NCBI RefSeq assembly: GCF_963082655.1
Contig: NC_081552.1
Coordinates: 54,214,286-54,278,285, forward strand
DNA length: 64,000 nt
Reading direction: 5' to 3'
Source: Stomoxys calcitrans
Taxonomy: Eukaryota; Arthropoda; Insecta; Diptera; Muscidae
Below, piece by piece: positions 1 through 10,690 of the stretch. Every line of letters starts with the position of its first letter. Within the stretch, counting starts at the first letter, position 1. The notes below the pieces were generated by a model. It saw nothing but the letters and a program-made list of their open reading frames with translations. It did not search any database and was not told the origin of the DNA. Made by a program: the position numbers and the translations under genes.

Positions 1-10
1 ATTAAAAGTA

Positions 11-2231
11 GATTAAATTAAATTAAATTAAATTAAATTAAATTAAATTAAATTAAATTAAATTAAATTAAATTAAATTAAATTAAACTAAATTAAATTA
101 AATTAAATTAAATTAAATTAAATTAAATTAAATTAAATTAAATTAAATTAAATTAAATTAAACTAAATTAAATTAAATTAAATTAAATTAAATTAAATTA
201 AATTAAATTAAATTAAATTAAATTAAATTAAATTAAATTAAATTAAATTAAATTAAATTAAATTAAATTAAATTAAATTAAATTAAATTAAATTAAATTA
301 AATTAAATTAAATTAAATTAAATTAAATTAAATTAAATTAAATTAAATTAAATTAAATTAAATTAAATTAAATTAAATTAAATTAAATTAAATTAAATTA
401 AATTAAATTAAATTAAATTAAATTAAATTAAATTAAATTAAATTAAATTAAATTAAATTAAATTAAATTAAATTAAATTAAATTAAATTAAATTAAATTA
501 AATTAAATTAAATTAAATTAAATTAAATTAAATTAAATTAAATTAAATTAAATTAAATTAAATTAAATTAAATTAAATTAAATTAAATTAAATTAAATTA
601 AATTAAATTAAATTAAATTAAATTAAATTAAATTAAATTAAATTAAATTAAATTAAATTAAATTAAATTAAATTAAATTAAATTAAATTAAATTAAATTA
701 AATTAAATTAAATTAAATTAAATTAAATTAAATTAAATTAAATTAAATTAAATTAAATTAAATTAAATTAAATTAAATTAAATTAAATTAAATTAAATTA
801 AATTAAATTAAATTAAATTAAATTAAATTAAATTAAATTAAATTAAATTAAATTAAATTAAATTAAATTAAATTAAATTAAATTAAATTAAATTAAATTA
901 AATTAAATTAAATTAAATTAAATTAAATTAAATTAAATTAAATTAAATTAAATTAAATTAAATTAAATTAAATTAAATTAAATTAAATTAAATTAAATTA
1001 AATTAAATTAAATTAAATTAAATTAAATTAAATTAAATTAAATTAAATTAAATTAAATTAAATTAAATTAAATTAAATTAAATTAAATTAAATTAAATTA
1101 AATTAAATTAAATTAAATTAAATTAAATTAAATTAAATTAAATTAAATTAAATTAAATTAAATTAAATTAAATTAAATTAAATTAAATTAAATTAAATTA
1201 AATTAAATTAAATTAAATTAAATTAAATTAAATTAAATTAAATTAAATTAAATTAAATTAAATTAAATTAAATTAAATTAAATTAAATTAAATTAAATTA
1301 AATTAAATTAAATTAAATTAAATTAAATTAAATTAAATTAAATTAAATTAAATTAAATTAAATTAAATTAAATTAAATTAAATTAAATTAAATTAAATTA
1401 AATTAAATTAAATTAAATTAAATTAAATTAAATTAAATTAAATTAAATTAAATTAAATTAAATTAAATTAAATTAAATTAAATTAAATTAAATTAAATTA
1501 AATTAAATTAAATTAAATTAAATTAAATTAAATTAAATTAAATTAAATTAAATTAAATTAAATTAAATTAAATTAAATTAAATTAAATTAAATTAAATTA
1601 AATTAAATTAAATTAAATTAAATTAAATTAAATTAAATTAAATTAAATTAAATTAAATTAAATTAAATTAAATTAAATTAAATTAAATTAAATTAAATTA
1701 AATTAAATTAAATTAAATTAAATTAAATTAAATTAAATTAAATTAAATTAAATTAAATTAAATTAAATTAAATTAAATTAAATTAAATTAAATTAAATTA
1801 AATTAAATTAAATTAAATTAAATTAAATTAAATTAAATTAAATTAAATTAAATTAAATTAAATTAAATTAAATTAAATTAAATTAAATTAAATTAAATTA
1901 AATTAAATTAAATTAAATTAAATTAAATTAAATTAAATTAAATTAAATTAAATTAAATTAAATTAAATTAAATTAAATTAAATTAAATTAAATTAAATTA
2001 AATTAAATTAAATTAAATTAAATTAAATTAAATTAAATTAAATTAAATTAAATTAAATTAAATTAAATTAAAGTAAAGTAAAGTAAATTAAATTAAATTA
2101 AATTAAATTAAATTAAATTAAATTAAATTAAATTAAATTAAATTAAATTAAATTAAATTAAATTAAATTAAATTAAAATAAATTAAATTAAATTAAATTA
2201 AATTAAATTAAATTAAATTAAATTAAATTAA
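11..2231. repeat. (AATTA)n pentanucleotide satellite array, about 2.2 kb
   Basis: The five-base unit AATTA is repeated with almost no variation. Variants sit only near the edges: two AACTA units at 86-90 and 161-165 (75 bp, 15 units apart), three AAGTA units at 2071-2085 and one AAATA near 2176-2180. Between about 170 and 2070 I see no variant at all. The array runs directly into an AT dinucleotide tract. It could be a real recently homogenised satellite or an array whose length was fixed by assembly. Confidence 0.97.
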
Positions 2232-2440
<209 letters not shown>

Positions 2441-3491
2441 ACCAATCACGACAAAATGGGACTTAAATGAAAAATATTTAATAGTAGAAAACGTATCTGA
2501 TATCCAACTGTGGGATCAAGTATTTGGTGGACCGCCCAGCCGCAAGCCAAACACTCTAAATCGGACATATTTATACACCATCGCAATATGGGGCTCAAAT
2601 AAAAAGTATTTGAGAGTAGAATACGAATCTGATACCAACATTCGGAACCAACTCTCTAGGGGACGTCCCATCCCCATAACAACCCCCAAACAGAACGTAT
2701 TTGCTCACCATTAAAATTTAGGGCTCAAAGGGAGCAGTGCTCGATGTTGATAAGTTTTGGGACCCACTCTCCAAACTGGACATATTTCCTTACTTTTGCA
2801 ATAAGAGGCAAAAAAAAAGGTATTTGAGTTTAGAAAACGAATTTGATAACCTATTTTCCTTATATTTTTCAGGGCTATGCGTCTGGGAAGTCACTCCATC
2901 GTCCAAAACACCCCTAAATCGGACAAACGTATTAACCGGCCATGGCAATGTGGGTTTCAAAGGAATATTATTTGGGAATAGAGCACGAATCCGATATCAA
3001 CATTTGGGATAAAGTGTTTATAGTATTTGTTGACCATTGCAATATGGGGCTCAAACATAAGGTATTTTGAGTAGAACACAACACAGATCTGATATATATT
3101 TTCAAGTCACCTACATACCAACATTCGGGACCAGGTATATGAGGGTTCATACTGCCCTTTTAACCCACCAACGAACACCTTGGGGGCATTCCCACTCCCA
3201 AAATCGCCATGAGAATATCAGGCTCAAATAAAGTCTTTTAGGAATGGAGTACACCTAACATCCAAACTTAAATAACCCTAAGCCCTACGAGCGAATTATA
3301 GACCGATTAAAAATTTTACAGGACCCAAATAAAGGCAATTATATTGTTATACTTTTAGTCAAGTGTATTTACACCATTTGTAGCATGATATTTCACTAAA
3401 ATTCTTAAATTGTCAAAATAAATATTCAAAGGATTGTTTCGTTCCATATATTGTAAAAGAACGCTCAGTGGACCGGGCCGGGTTCAGCTAG
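2441..3491 (+). mobile_element. Helitron-like family A element, 5' end obscured
   Basis: Several diverged units of about 130 bp follow one another. Each carries the words CAATATGGGGCTCAAAT, a GTATTTGAGAGTAGA-like word, GAATCTGATATCC and a C-rich GGACCGCCC segment. The block ends in a GC-rich short-stem sequence (GGACCGGGCCGGG) and then TTCAGCTAG at 3491, followed by T. A hairpin followed by CTRR with T next is the usual Helitron 3' end. The same terminal sequence recurs at 21825, 51840 and 61591. The piece 2529-2832 has an almost identical inverted copy at 6203-6500. No coding potential is visible. Confidence 0.6.
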
Positions 3492-3937
3492 TACTTTATA
3501 AATGTAGAACTAGCATAGTAAACAATAATGATTTCTTAAAGCTTTCCTAGACAACTCACTATTAAAAATGTCCCATTTTTTTTACTATTTTTTTTAATGA
3601 AAAATAAAAACATAAACCCTCGCCACATTTTCAAAATACGCTCTTTGATTGTCCCTTAACATAGTTCAAAAGAGTTTAGCTTTCTGTACTAGCCCCATTT
3701 TCGTTTAGGGGCAAAAAATGTAAAAAAGACATGGATCAAGCAGTATTTGGAGGACATGTCCAACATTAGGAAAATTTTTGTAATAATTATTAAAGGTGCT
3801 TTTTTAGTTATTATCTTTTAGCCAACACTGGTTTAAACAGCTCACGCACGTTTTGTGATTTCACTATCAAAACTCTTCAGTTTGGTTTATAATTAAATGA
3901 TGAATCGTCTTACAAACTAACATCGTTTGCAAATTAT
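3492..3937. other. AT-rich stretch with no recognised feature
   Basis: Short homopolymer runs and no family words from the neighbouring elements. Nothing here can be assigned. Confidence 0.6.
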
Positions 3938-4840
3938 TATGCCCTCCACCATAAGATGGTGGGTATACTAATTTCGTCATTCTGATTGTAACTACTCGAA
4001 ATATTCGTCTGAGACCCCATAAAGTATATATATTCTTGATCGTCGTGAAATTTTATGTCGATCTAGCCATGTCCGTCCGTCTGTCCGTCCGTCTGTCCGT
4101 CCGTCTGTCCGTCCGTCCGTCCGTCTGTCTGTCGAAAGCCCGCTAACTTCCGAAGGTGTAAAGCTAGCCGCTTGAAATTTTGCGCAAATACTTCTTATTA
4201 GTGTAGGTCAGTTGGTATTGTAAATGGGCCATATCGGTCCATGTTTTGATATAGCAGCCATATAAACCGATCTTGGAAATTAATTCTGGAGCCTATAGAG
4301 GGCGCAATTCTTATCCGATTGGAATGAAATTTTGCACGACGTGTTTTGGTTTGATATCCAACAACTGTGCTAAGTATGGTTCAAATCGGTTTATAACCTG
4401 ATATAGCTGTCATATAAACCCATCTGGGATCTTGACTTCTTGAGCCTCTAGAGGTCGCAATTATTATCCGATTTGCCTGAAATTTTGTACGACGGATTCT
4501 CTCATGACCATTAACATACGTGTTTATTATGGTCTGAATCGGTCTATAGGCCAATACAGCTCCCATATAAATCGATCTCTCTATTTTACTTCTGGAGCCC
4601 TCAAAGGGCGCAAATCTTATTCGAATTGGATGACACTTTACACAGGTCTCCAACATATAATTTAATTGTGGTCCAAACCGGACCATATCTTGATATCGCT
4701 CTAATAGCAGAGCAAATCTTTTCTTATATCCTTTTTTTTGCCTAAGAAGAGATGCCGGGAAAAGAACTCGACAAATGCGATCCAAGGTGGAGGGTATATA
4801 AGATTCGGCCCGGCCGAACTTAGCACGCTTTTACTTGTTT
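3938..4840 (+). mobile_element. HINE-1 (DINE-1/Helentron-like), near full length
   Basis: The 5' subterminal repeat is a CCCTCCACCATAAGATGG word, slightly degraded at its first bases. It is followed by CCATAAAGTATATATATTC, a GTCC/GTCT tetranucleotide tract (4071-4134), the CGAAAGC..CGCTAAC word and about four tandem units of roughly 150 bp. The 3' end has the matching subterminal repeat (GGTGGAGGGTATATAAG), a GGCCCGGCCGAA hairpin and CGCTTTTACTTGTTT. These are the diagnostic parts of DINE-1-type non-autonomous Helentrons, which are mobilised in trans by a Rep/helicase element. No helicase is encoded here. Confidence 0.85.
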
Positions 4841-4883
4841 AATACTTTAATATTTTATGTATATATATATATATATATATATA

Positions 4884-5487
4884 AAGGGTGATTTTTTGAG
4901 GTTAGGATTTTCATGCATTAGTATTTGACAGATCACGTGGGATTTCAGACATGGTGTCAAAGAGAAAGATGCTCAGTATGCTTTGACATTTCATCATGAA
5001 TAGACTTACTAACGAGCAACGCTTGCAAATCATTGAATTTTATTACCAAAATCAGTGTTCGGTTCGAAATGTGTTCATTCACCGTAACGTTGCGTCCAAC
5101 AGCATCTTTCAAAAAAATATGGTCCAATGATTCCACCAGCGTACAAACCACACCAAACAGTGCATTTTTCGGGATGCATGGGCAGTTCTTGAACGGCTTC
5201 TGGTTGCTCTTCACTCCAAATGCGGCAATTTTGCTTATTTACGTAGCCATTCAACCAGAAATGAGCCTCATCGCTGAACAAAATTTGTCAAAATTTGAAC
5301 ACATTTCGAACCGAACACTGATTTTGGTAATAAAATTCAATGATTTGCAAGCGTTGCTCGTTAGTAAGTCTATTCATGATGAAATGTCAAAGCATACTGA
5401 GCATCTTTCTCTTTGACACCATGTCTGAAATCCCACGTGATCTGTCAAATACTAATGCATGAAAATCCTAACCTCAAAAAAATCACC

Positions 5488-5490
<3 letters not shown>
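4884..5490. mobile_element. Foldback Tc1/mariner MITE, copy 1
   Basis: Terminal inverted repeats start AAGGGTGATTTTTT and run about 193 bp (4884-5076 and 5297-5490). A TA dinucleotide lies on each side, the Tc1/mariner target. The element sits inside an (AT)n microsatellite that continues on both flanks (4858-4883 and 5491-5518). Each arm contains the start codon and first ~27 codons of a transposase (forward ATG at 4996, reverse ATG at 5377). The core is a catalytic-domain piece read on the minus strand. A second copy is at 11604-12201. Confidence 0.88.
5078..5281 (-). pseudogene. Tc1/mariner transposase catalytic fragment
   Basis: Minus-strand reading contains ILFSDEAHFWLNGYVNKQNC and then a TVWCGLYAGGIIGPYFF segment. 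SDEAHF carries the first catalytic Asp of the IS630/Tc1/mariner DDE fold. The second and third acidic residues are absent. One extra A in the A-run after 5110 shifts the frame after GPYFF relative to the copy at 11.8 kb. Upstream of SDEAHF this copy still has the codons for QIL, as expected of a real transposase, whereas the other copy has arm sequence there. It is not functional. Confidence 0.85.
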
Positions 5491-5518
<28 letters not shown>

Positions 5519-5521
<3 letters not shown>

Positions 5522-5785
5522 TTACGAATTAAAAATAAAACCTCATGTCGGCCGATAAATATTGCCAAGGTGTAACTGTATCGAAGTTTTGAGATCTTTA
5601 GCTCCATCCGCAAATAAGTATCATTTTTTTACGTTTTAGTACCTTAATCTACAAATTTCAAAACAATCTTCTGGTCAATCTGTAAATAAAGTACCACTTT
5701 GTACGTTTTAGTACTAAATTGGTAATATTATGGGTAACAAATGAAATACAATTGGAAATAGAAAAGAAAACTTATATGAAAACCA
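5519..5785. other. AT-rich spacer, no recognised feature
   Basis: Contains two similar words around 5630 and 5705 (TACGTTTTAGTAC) that suggest a short internal duplication. Nothing else can be assigned. Confidence 0.5.
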
Positions 5786-6205
5786 GTAAGGAAACGCAAA
5801 AGTCGGGCGGAGCCGACTTTTTAATACCCTACACCTACCCTAAGTGGGAGCTATGTCTAATTCTGAAACAATTTTGTAGACCTCGTCGGATCTTTTCAGA
5901 TGGGTTGTTAAACAATCCGTATCACATTTCGAAAAAATATATTCAAACTGTAATAAATACGGTTTACAAATGACAACATTATTGCAAATTACCCAAAATT
6001 TGGCGAACACCTATATGGGAGCTATATTTAATTTTAAACCGATTTCGAGCAAACTTCTGAGATAATGTGGTACTAGTCGAGAAAAGCGTTGTGCAAAATT
6101 TCGGCAAGATTGGTCAAAAAATTTTTTGCAATAGCTTTTGCAGCAAAAATCAGGCGATATGCGTATATGGCAGCTATATCTAAATCTGAACCGATTTCTA
6201 TGAAA
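5786..6205 (-). mobile_element. HINE-3 fragment, 3' end at left
   Basis: Begins with the reverse-oriented 3' hairpin AAGTCGGGCGGAGCCGACTT followed by ATACCCTACACCTACC. This is the same end as the HINE-3 copy at 43678. Tandem-unit words GGGAGCTATAT and TCTAAATCTGAACCGATTT follow. It breaks off at about 6205, where inverted family A sequence begins; its 5' end is lost. Confidence 0.65.
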
Positions 6206-6500
6206 TTCAAATACCTTTTTTTTAGCCTCTTATTGCAAAAGTAAGCAAATATGTCCAGTTTGGAGAGTGGGTCCCAAAACCTATCAACATCGAGCACTGC
6301 TTCTTTGAGCCCTAAATTTTAATGGTGAGCAAATACGATCTGTTTGGGAGTTGTTATGGAGATGGGACGTCCCCTAGAGAGTTGGTTCCGAATGTTGGTA
6401 TCAGATTCGTATTCTACTCTCAAATGCTTTTTATTTGAGCCCCATACTGCGATGGTGTATAAATATGTCCGATTTAGAGTGTTTGGCGGCTGGGCGGTCC
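6203..6500 (-). mobile_element. Family A fragment, inverted copy of 2529-2832
   Basis: Read on the minus strand it follows 2529-2832 nearly base for base, including an otherwise rare unit with GCAGTGCTCGATGTTGATA. Differences are a short deletion near GCCGC and scattered substitutions. Both ends are sharp: HINE-3 on the left, HINE-1 on the right. Confidence 0.8.
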
Positions 6501-7105
6501 ATGTTTTGATTTAGCTGTTGATTTAGCTGCCATATAAACCGATCTTGGATTTTCACTTTTTGACCTACTAGAGGGCGCAATTATTATCCGATTTGGCTGA
6601 AATTGTACATATCGTTTCGGTATGACTTCCAAGAACAGTGCTGAGTATAGTTGAAATCGGCCTATAACCTGATATAGCTGTCATATAAACCAATCTGGGG
6701 TCTTAACTCTTTGAGCGTCTACAGGGCGCAATTCCTATCCGATTTGGCTGAAATTTTGCATGACATGTTAAGTTATGACTTCAAACAATTGTGCCAAATA
6801 TGGTTTAAATCGATCCATAACCTGACATAGCTGCCATTTAAACCGATCTTGGGTCTTGACTTCTTGAGCCTCCAGAGGGCACAATTATTATTCGATTTGG
6901 CTGAAATTTTGTACAACGACTTCTCCCATGACCTTCAACATACGTGTCAAGTATGGTCCGAATCTGTCTATAGCCTGATACAGCTACCATATAAACCGAT
7001 CTCTCTATTTTACTTCGCAATTCCTACTGGCTCAAATTTTACACAATGACTTCTACTATGGTCTCCAACATTCAATTGAATTATGCTCTGAATCGGCTCA
7101 TAACT
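6501..7105 (+). mobile_element. HINE-1 internal tandem units, both ends missing
   Basis: Four or so diverged units with GCCATATAAACCGATC, TTGACTTCTTGAGCCTC and GGGCGCAATT words in plus orientation. Neither the 5' TATACCC box nor the 3' hairpin is present. It joins family A directly at the left and fades out around 7105. Confidence 0.65.
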
Positions 7106-7204
7106 TGTTTTTTCTAACTCTTCTACCCTGGGAAAGGACAGGGGGTTCGTATAAGTCAAGGCTTTTGCTCAGTATCTCTTTATAGGCAAATAAAGGATAA
7201 TGGA

Positions 7205-7890
7205 TAATAAGTAAAAGCGTGCTAAGTTCGGCAAGGCCGAACTTTATCAACAAAGAATAATGGATAAGAATTACGATGCTTTTGGAACTATATCTAGTTG
7301 CTCAAGAAGTCAAGATTCAAGCTCAAGAAGTGAAGATTCAAGATCGGTTTATATTGGGTTGCCCAAAAAGTAATTTCGGATTTTTCATATAGTCGGCGTT
7401 GACAAATTTTTTCACAGCTTGTGACTCTGTAATTGCATTCATTCTTCTGTCAGTTATCAGCTGTTACTTTTAGCTTGCTTTAGAGAAGTTCATTCTAAGT
7501 GTTATTAAAAATGCATTTACTTTCTTTTAAAAAATCCGCAATTACTTTTTGGGCAACCCAATATGTCAGCTTCATCAGGTTATTGACCATTTGAACCATA
7601 CTTTGTATATTTATTGGAAATCATAACAAAACACCTCATGCAAATTTTCAGGCGAATCGGATAAGAATTGCGCCCTCTAGTTGCTCAAGAAGTCAGACCA
7701 AGATCGGTTTATATGGCAGCTATATCAGGTCATGGACCGATTTGAACCATACTGGGTACATTTATTGGAAATCACAACAAAACACCTCATAAAAATTTTT
7801 CAGGCAAATCGGATAATAATAGCGCCCTCTAGATGCTCAAGAAGTCAAGATCTCAGATCGGTTTATATGGCTGCTATATCAGGTCATGGA
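7205..7890 (-). mobile_element. HINE-1 fragment, 3' end at left, split by a MITE
   Basis: Starts AAGTAAAAGCGTGCTAAG with a GTTCGGCAAGGCCGAAC hairpin, the reverse-oriented HINE-1 3' end. Minus-oriented units follow (GCTCAAGAAGTCAAGA, GATCGGTTTATATGGCAGC). A mariner MITE occupies 7354-7561. At about 7885-7905 it switches to plus-oriented HINE-2, so the block is a chimera. Confidence 0.65.
7354..7561 (+). mobile_element. Mariner MITE, 208 bp, internally deleted copy
   Basis: Terminal repeats TTGGGTTGCCCAAAAAGTAA continue as a terminal repeat of roughly 32 bp. TA lies on both sides (7352-7353 and 7562-7563). Two longer copies, about 237-238 bp, lie at 49855 and 59754 in the opposite orientation. 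This one lacks about 29 bp of T-rich sequence in the middle. No ORF; non-autonomous. Confidence 0.88.
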
Positions 7891-8220
7891 TTCCGATTTC
7901 GCCGAAACTTAACACAGTAATTTATGTTAGGCTTTTCGACATCCGTGTCATATATGGTTCAAATCGATCTTTATTAGACTATGGCTACCAAAAAGACCAA
8001 TATTCTATTCTACAAAATTTAACAATGACTTGTACTTAATAGACCACTCAATATCCTAGTCGAATTTGGTCCAAATAGGACAATATTTCGATAAAGCTGC
8101 TATGGGGGCATAAATTATGCATTTTTCACCGGATTATGACGAAAGGTGGTTCACATATATACCCAAGGCGGTGGGTATCCAAAGTTCGGCCCGGCCGAAC
8201 TTAACGCCTTTTTACTTGTA
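7885..8220 (+). mobile_element. HINE-2 3' portion
   Basis: Plus-oriented HINE-2 words (GGCTTTTCGACATCCG, GCATTTTTCACCGGATT) end in GGTGGGTATCC, a GTTCGGCCCGGCCGAAC hairpin and TTAACGCCTTTTTACTTGT. The TTAACGCC end separates this subfamily from HINE-1 (TTAGCACGC). Its 5' half is replaced by HINE-1 units in reverse orientation. Confidence 0.75.
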
Positions 8221-8423
8221 TTTAAATTCAATTGAATTTCCACTTTAGTCGGCCTATCTAATGTCACCGTTGCGCATGGGTAAGCATCTTCGGCTAACCC
8301 AAAAATATCAGAAAAAATGTTCAGCACTGGATATTCCTTCAATAATAGTTGCGACAGTAAACATTATCCATTTAAGACTTAAGTACAAGTATTTACGGCC
8401 TAGACCACTAAATTTGTTTTTTC

Positions 8424-8597
8424 TTTTTATACCCTCCATCATAATGTAATTTCGTCATTCCGTTTGTAAGGCACCGAATATTGAAATATTTTTATCGTTT
8501 TGACATCCGTTGTCGAAGCACGCTAATTTTCGAAGCGATAAAGCTAGGCGCATGAAATTTTGTACAAATATTAGATTAGGCCAGTTGGGATTGTAAA

Positions 8598-8598
<1 letters not shown>
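8424..8598 (+). mobile_element. HINE-1 5' end, truncated
   Basis: TTTATACCCTCCATCATAATG and TAATTTCGTCATTCCGTTTG mark the 5' end. The tetranucleotide tract is missing and the body stops at an (AT)n tract after the GGCCAGTTGGGATTGTAAA word. Confidence 0.7.

Positions 8599-8681
<83 letters not shown>
8599..8681. repeat. (AT)n microsatellite
   Basis: About 80 bp of uninterrupted AT at the breakpoint between HINE-1 and a HINE-3 piece. Confidence 0.95.
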
Positions 8682-8684
<3 letters not shown>

Positions 8685-8689
8685 GCTAG

Positions 8690-8862
8690 CGCATTTATTG
8701 CCCAATCTTCCCAAAATTTTGTACAAATTTTGTTTATCCATAAAGTTTGATCGAAATCGGTTCAGATTTAGATATAGCTCTCGTCTATATGTTTGTCACA
8801 TTTTGGGTAATTTTTTGTCATTTGTCAACCGTAGTTATTACATTTTGAACATATTTGTATCT
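8690..8862 (+). mobile_element. HINE-3 internal fragment
   Basis: Resembles the reverse complement of 5930-6010: GTCATTTGTCAACCGTA, TTATTACA, GAACATATTTG and GGTAATTTTT in matching order. No ends are present. Confidence 0.5.
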
Positions 8863-9170
8863 TTTGGGGGTGCACCCGTCCCGCAAAACACCCCGCAAAC
8901 AGGACTTATTTTCCAATTAGGTCTATATGGGGCTCAAATAAAAGGTATTTAAATGTAGAATACAAATCTGATATCCAAATGTGGGTCCAAGTGTATGGGG
9001 GCCGCCTCCTCCAACCCAACAACCCCCAACAAATTTACTACAATAGCAATATGATGCTCAAATGAAAGGTCTTTGTTAGTAAAGCACGAACTTGATTTCA
9101 ATATTCGGGACCCCATAACACCTCCCATATACGACGTATTTGCTGACCATTCCAATATGGATTTCCTTTG
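8863..9170 (+). mobile_element. Family A fragment, about 2.5 units
   Basis: GGGGCTCAAATAAAAGGTATT, GAATACAAATCTGATATCC and C-rich GGGGGCCGCC words in plus orientation. It stops at about 9170, where family D begins. Confidence 0.65.
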
Positions 9171-9360
9171 TCTATGCTGCTATTCGCTTGGAACGGCTTA
9201 GTGCCTATAACATTGATCATCATGTGTTAGTTGTCTATAACTGACTATATGGCTACCTGTTGAATAGTCACAATTTGGTCTTTTTTAAATCAAATTAAAT
9301 TGCCATATTAAACGTTTCTCAGTGGTAAAGAACTAATTTGCCGGCCTTTATATTAGGTGC
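9171..9360. repeat. Dispersed repeat family D, copy 1
   Basis: Shares GATCATCATGTGTTAGTTG, a block of ATAGTCA words and GCCATATTAAACGT with 10290-10420, and in reverse complement with 51335-51430. It is bordered by family A at both ends, in opposite orientations. I cannot place it in a known class. Confidence 0.5.
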
Positions 9361-9834
9361 GGAGAGACTTGGTCCCAAAAGTGAAAGTCAATTCCGTGCT
9401 CTATTTCCAAAGACCTTTCATTTAAGATCCATATTGCCATGGTCGGTAAATATGTCCGAATTGAGGTGTTTTATGGCGGTGGGGTAACCCATGAAACACT
9501 TAGTTCCACAATAGGATATCAGATTCCTTTTCTACTCTCAAATATGTTTCATTTGAGTCCCATGTTGTAGTGATTGGTCTATAAATCCGTTTGGCGAGTT
9601 TTGGGGGTGGGCGGCCCTTCTTTAATTTTAGGTCGCTGTTAGTGTGCAAACAAAATTTAGCTTAAATCGCCCTGTCCATCTCCGACATCTGAGGTTTTTA
9701 TTTTCACCACGGGTCTATAATGTCCATCTGTGAAAATTTCAAGAAAATCGGTTCAACTGTTTTTGAGCCTATATGAAACACACAAACAAAGAAATCGACA
9801 AACAAATAAAAATTCATTTATATATATAAATAGA
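9361..9834 (-). mobile_element. Family A element with Helitron-like 5' end
   Basis: Read on the minus strand it begins TCTATTTATATATATAAATG, then T/G-rich TTTGTTTG words, then AACCGATTTTCTTGAAATTTT, and continues into the ~130-bp units. A 5' TC followed by a TATATATAAATGAATTT start is what many insect Helitrons show. This is the only clear family A 5' end in the window. The 5' end is at position 9834. Confidence 0.6.
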
Positions 9835-10060
9835 TAGCTGAGCCCTGCGCGCATCGCAGTGCCTTCATTTTCACCGCATTTTAACTAATAAGATTTTTCT
9901 GCAAATTAATTTTTTCTATAGACATTTTTTGTTTTTATATCTATTTTGTTTTGTGGCAAAGATTGGCAATTAAACTACTTTAAACACCGTTTTGGGTGGA
10001 AAAGTTAAAAAATAATACCGCAAACAACCTCAATGAAATTTCTATATTTTATTTTTCTTT
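9835..10060. other. Short Helitron-like 3' end plus AT-rich spacer
   Basis: Positions 9835-9865, read on the minus strand, give GGCACTGCGATGCGCGCAGGG and then CTCAGCTA. This resembles the family A 3' terminus and abuts the 5' TC of the neighbouring element. The rest to 10060 is AT-rich with no recognised feature. Confidence 0.45.
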
Positions 10061-10445
10061 ATTCAAAGGACCGATATGTTGTCATAACAAGAATACTTGT
10101 TGGATAATTTTTACCACTCTGCCCTCTCTCAGTTTATGTTGGCTTCTCTAAATGAATACCATTTACTGGCTGTTTTCAGTTGGATCAACTAAATCCAATT
10201 GGATACTGTAAATCCAATTGAAGACAGCCAGATGGTGCTAATTTTAATGTTAGTGCTACTCTCTTAGAGCGGATCATCATGTGTTGGTTGTCTATGAATA
10301 GTCATCCATAGACAACAACCATACCATATGACTACCTATTAAATAGTCATCATTTAGTCTTTTTTTTTTATCAAATCAATTTGCCATATTAAACGTATTT
10401 CTGTGGTTAATAACTAATTTGCCAGTGTATATATTTGGTGCAGTG
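10061..10445. repeat. Dispersed repeat family D, longer copy
   Basis: Matches 51335-51560 in reverse complement: GTTGTCATAACAAG, GGCTTCTCTAA, a palindromic segment around TCAACTAAATCCAATTGG and GACAGCCAGATGGTGCTAA, then the ATAGTCA block. The palindrome at about 10165-10235 could form an imperfect stem. A 245-bp stretch after it (10446-10690) has nothing I recognise. Confidence 0.5.
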
Positions 10446-10690
10446 GCGATAGTTCTTACTATTAAACCATGTAAAACTTTTGAACAAAAATGTGTTGCCC
10501 AGCCCACACGTCATTTGGTCTTGTCTATCGATTAGCTAAAAATGGGTGCAACCTTAACGTTAAGGTTTGCAAGCCCTTTTATCACTCTGTACGTCACAAT
10601 TTCGGGGTTATGGCGGCCTGCAGTTATTTGTGTCCCCACACATTAATTAAATCACACTGTCTCCTGTTACGTCATTATAATTGATCGACA

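Noticed and set aside
4071..4134. Regular GTCC/GTCT repeats here and at 25.4, 30.4, 35.05, 40.05 and 41.15 kb as possible CRISPR or independent microsatellites
   Set aside because: They are the internal tetranucleotide tract of HINE elements and always sit between the TATATATTC word and CGAAAGCACGC. No spacers.
8949..9155. Short frames over family A units (also 32570-32848, 33225-33638)
   Set aside because: Start and stop positions drift with each unit, composition is unlike protein, and they occur on both strands.
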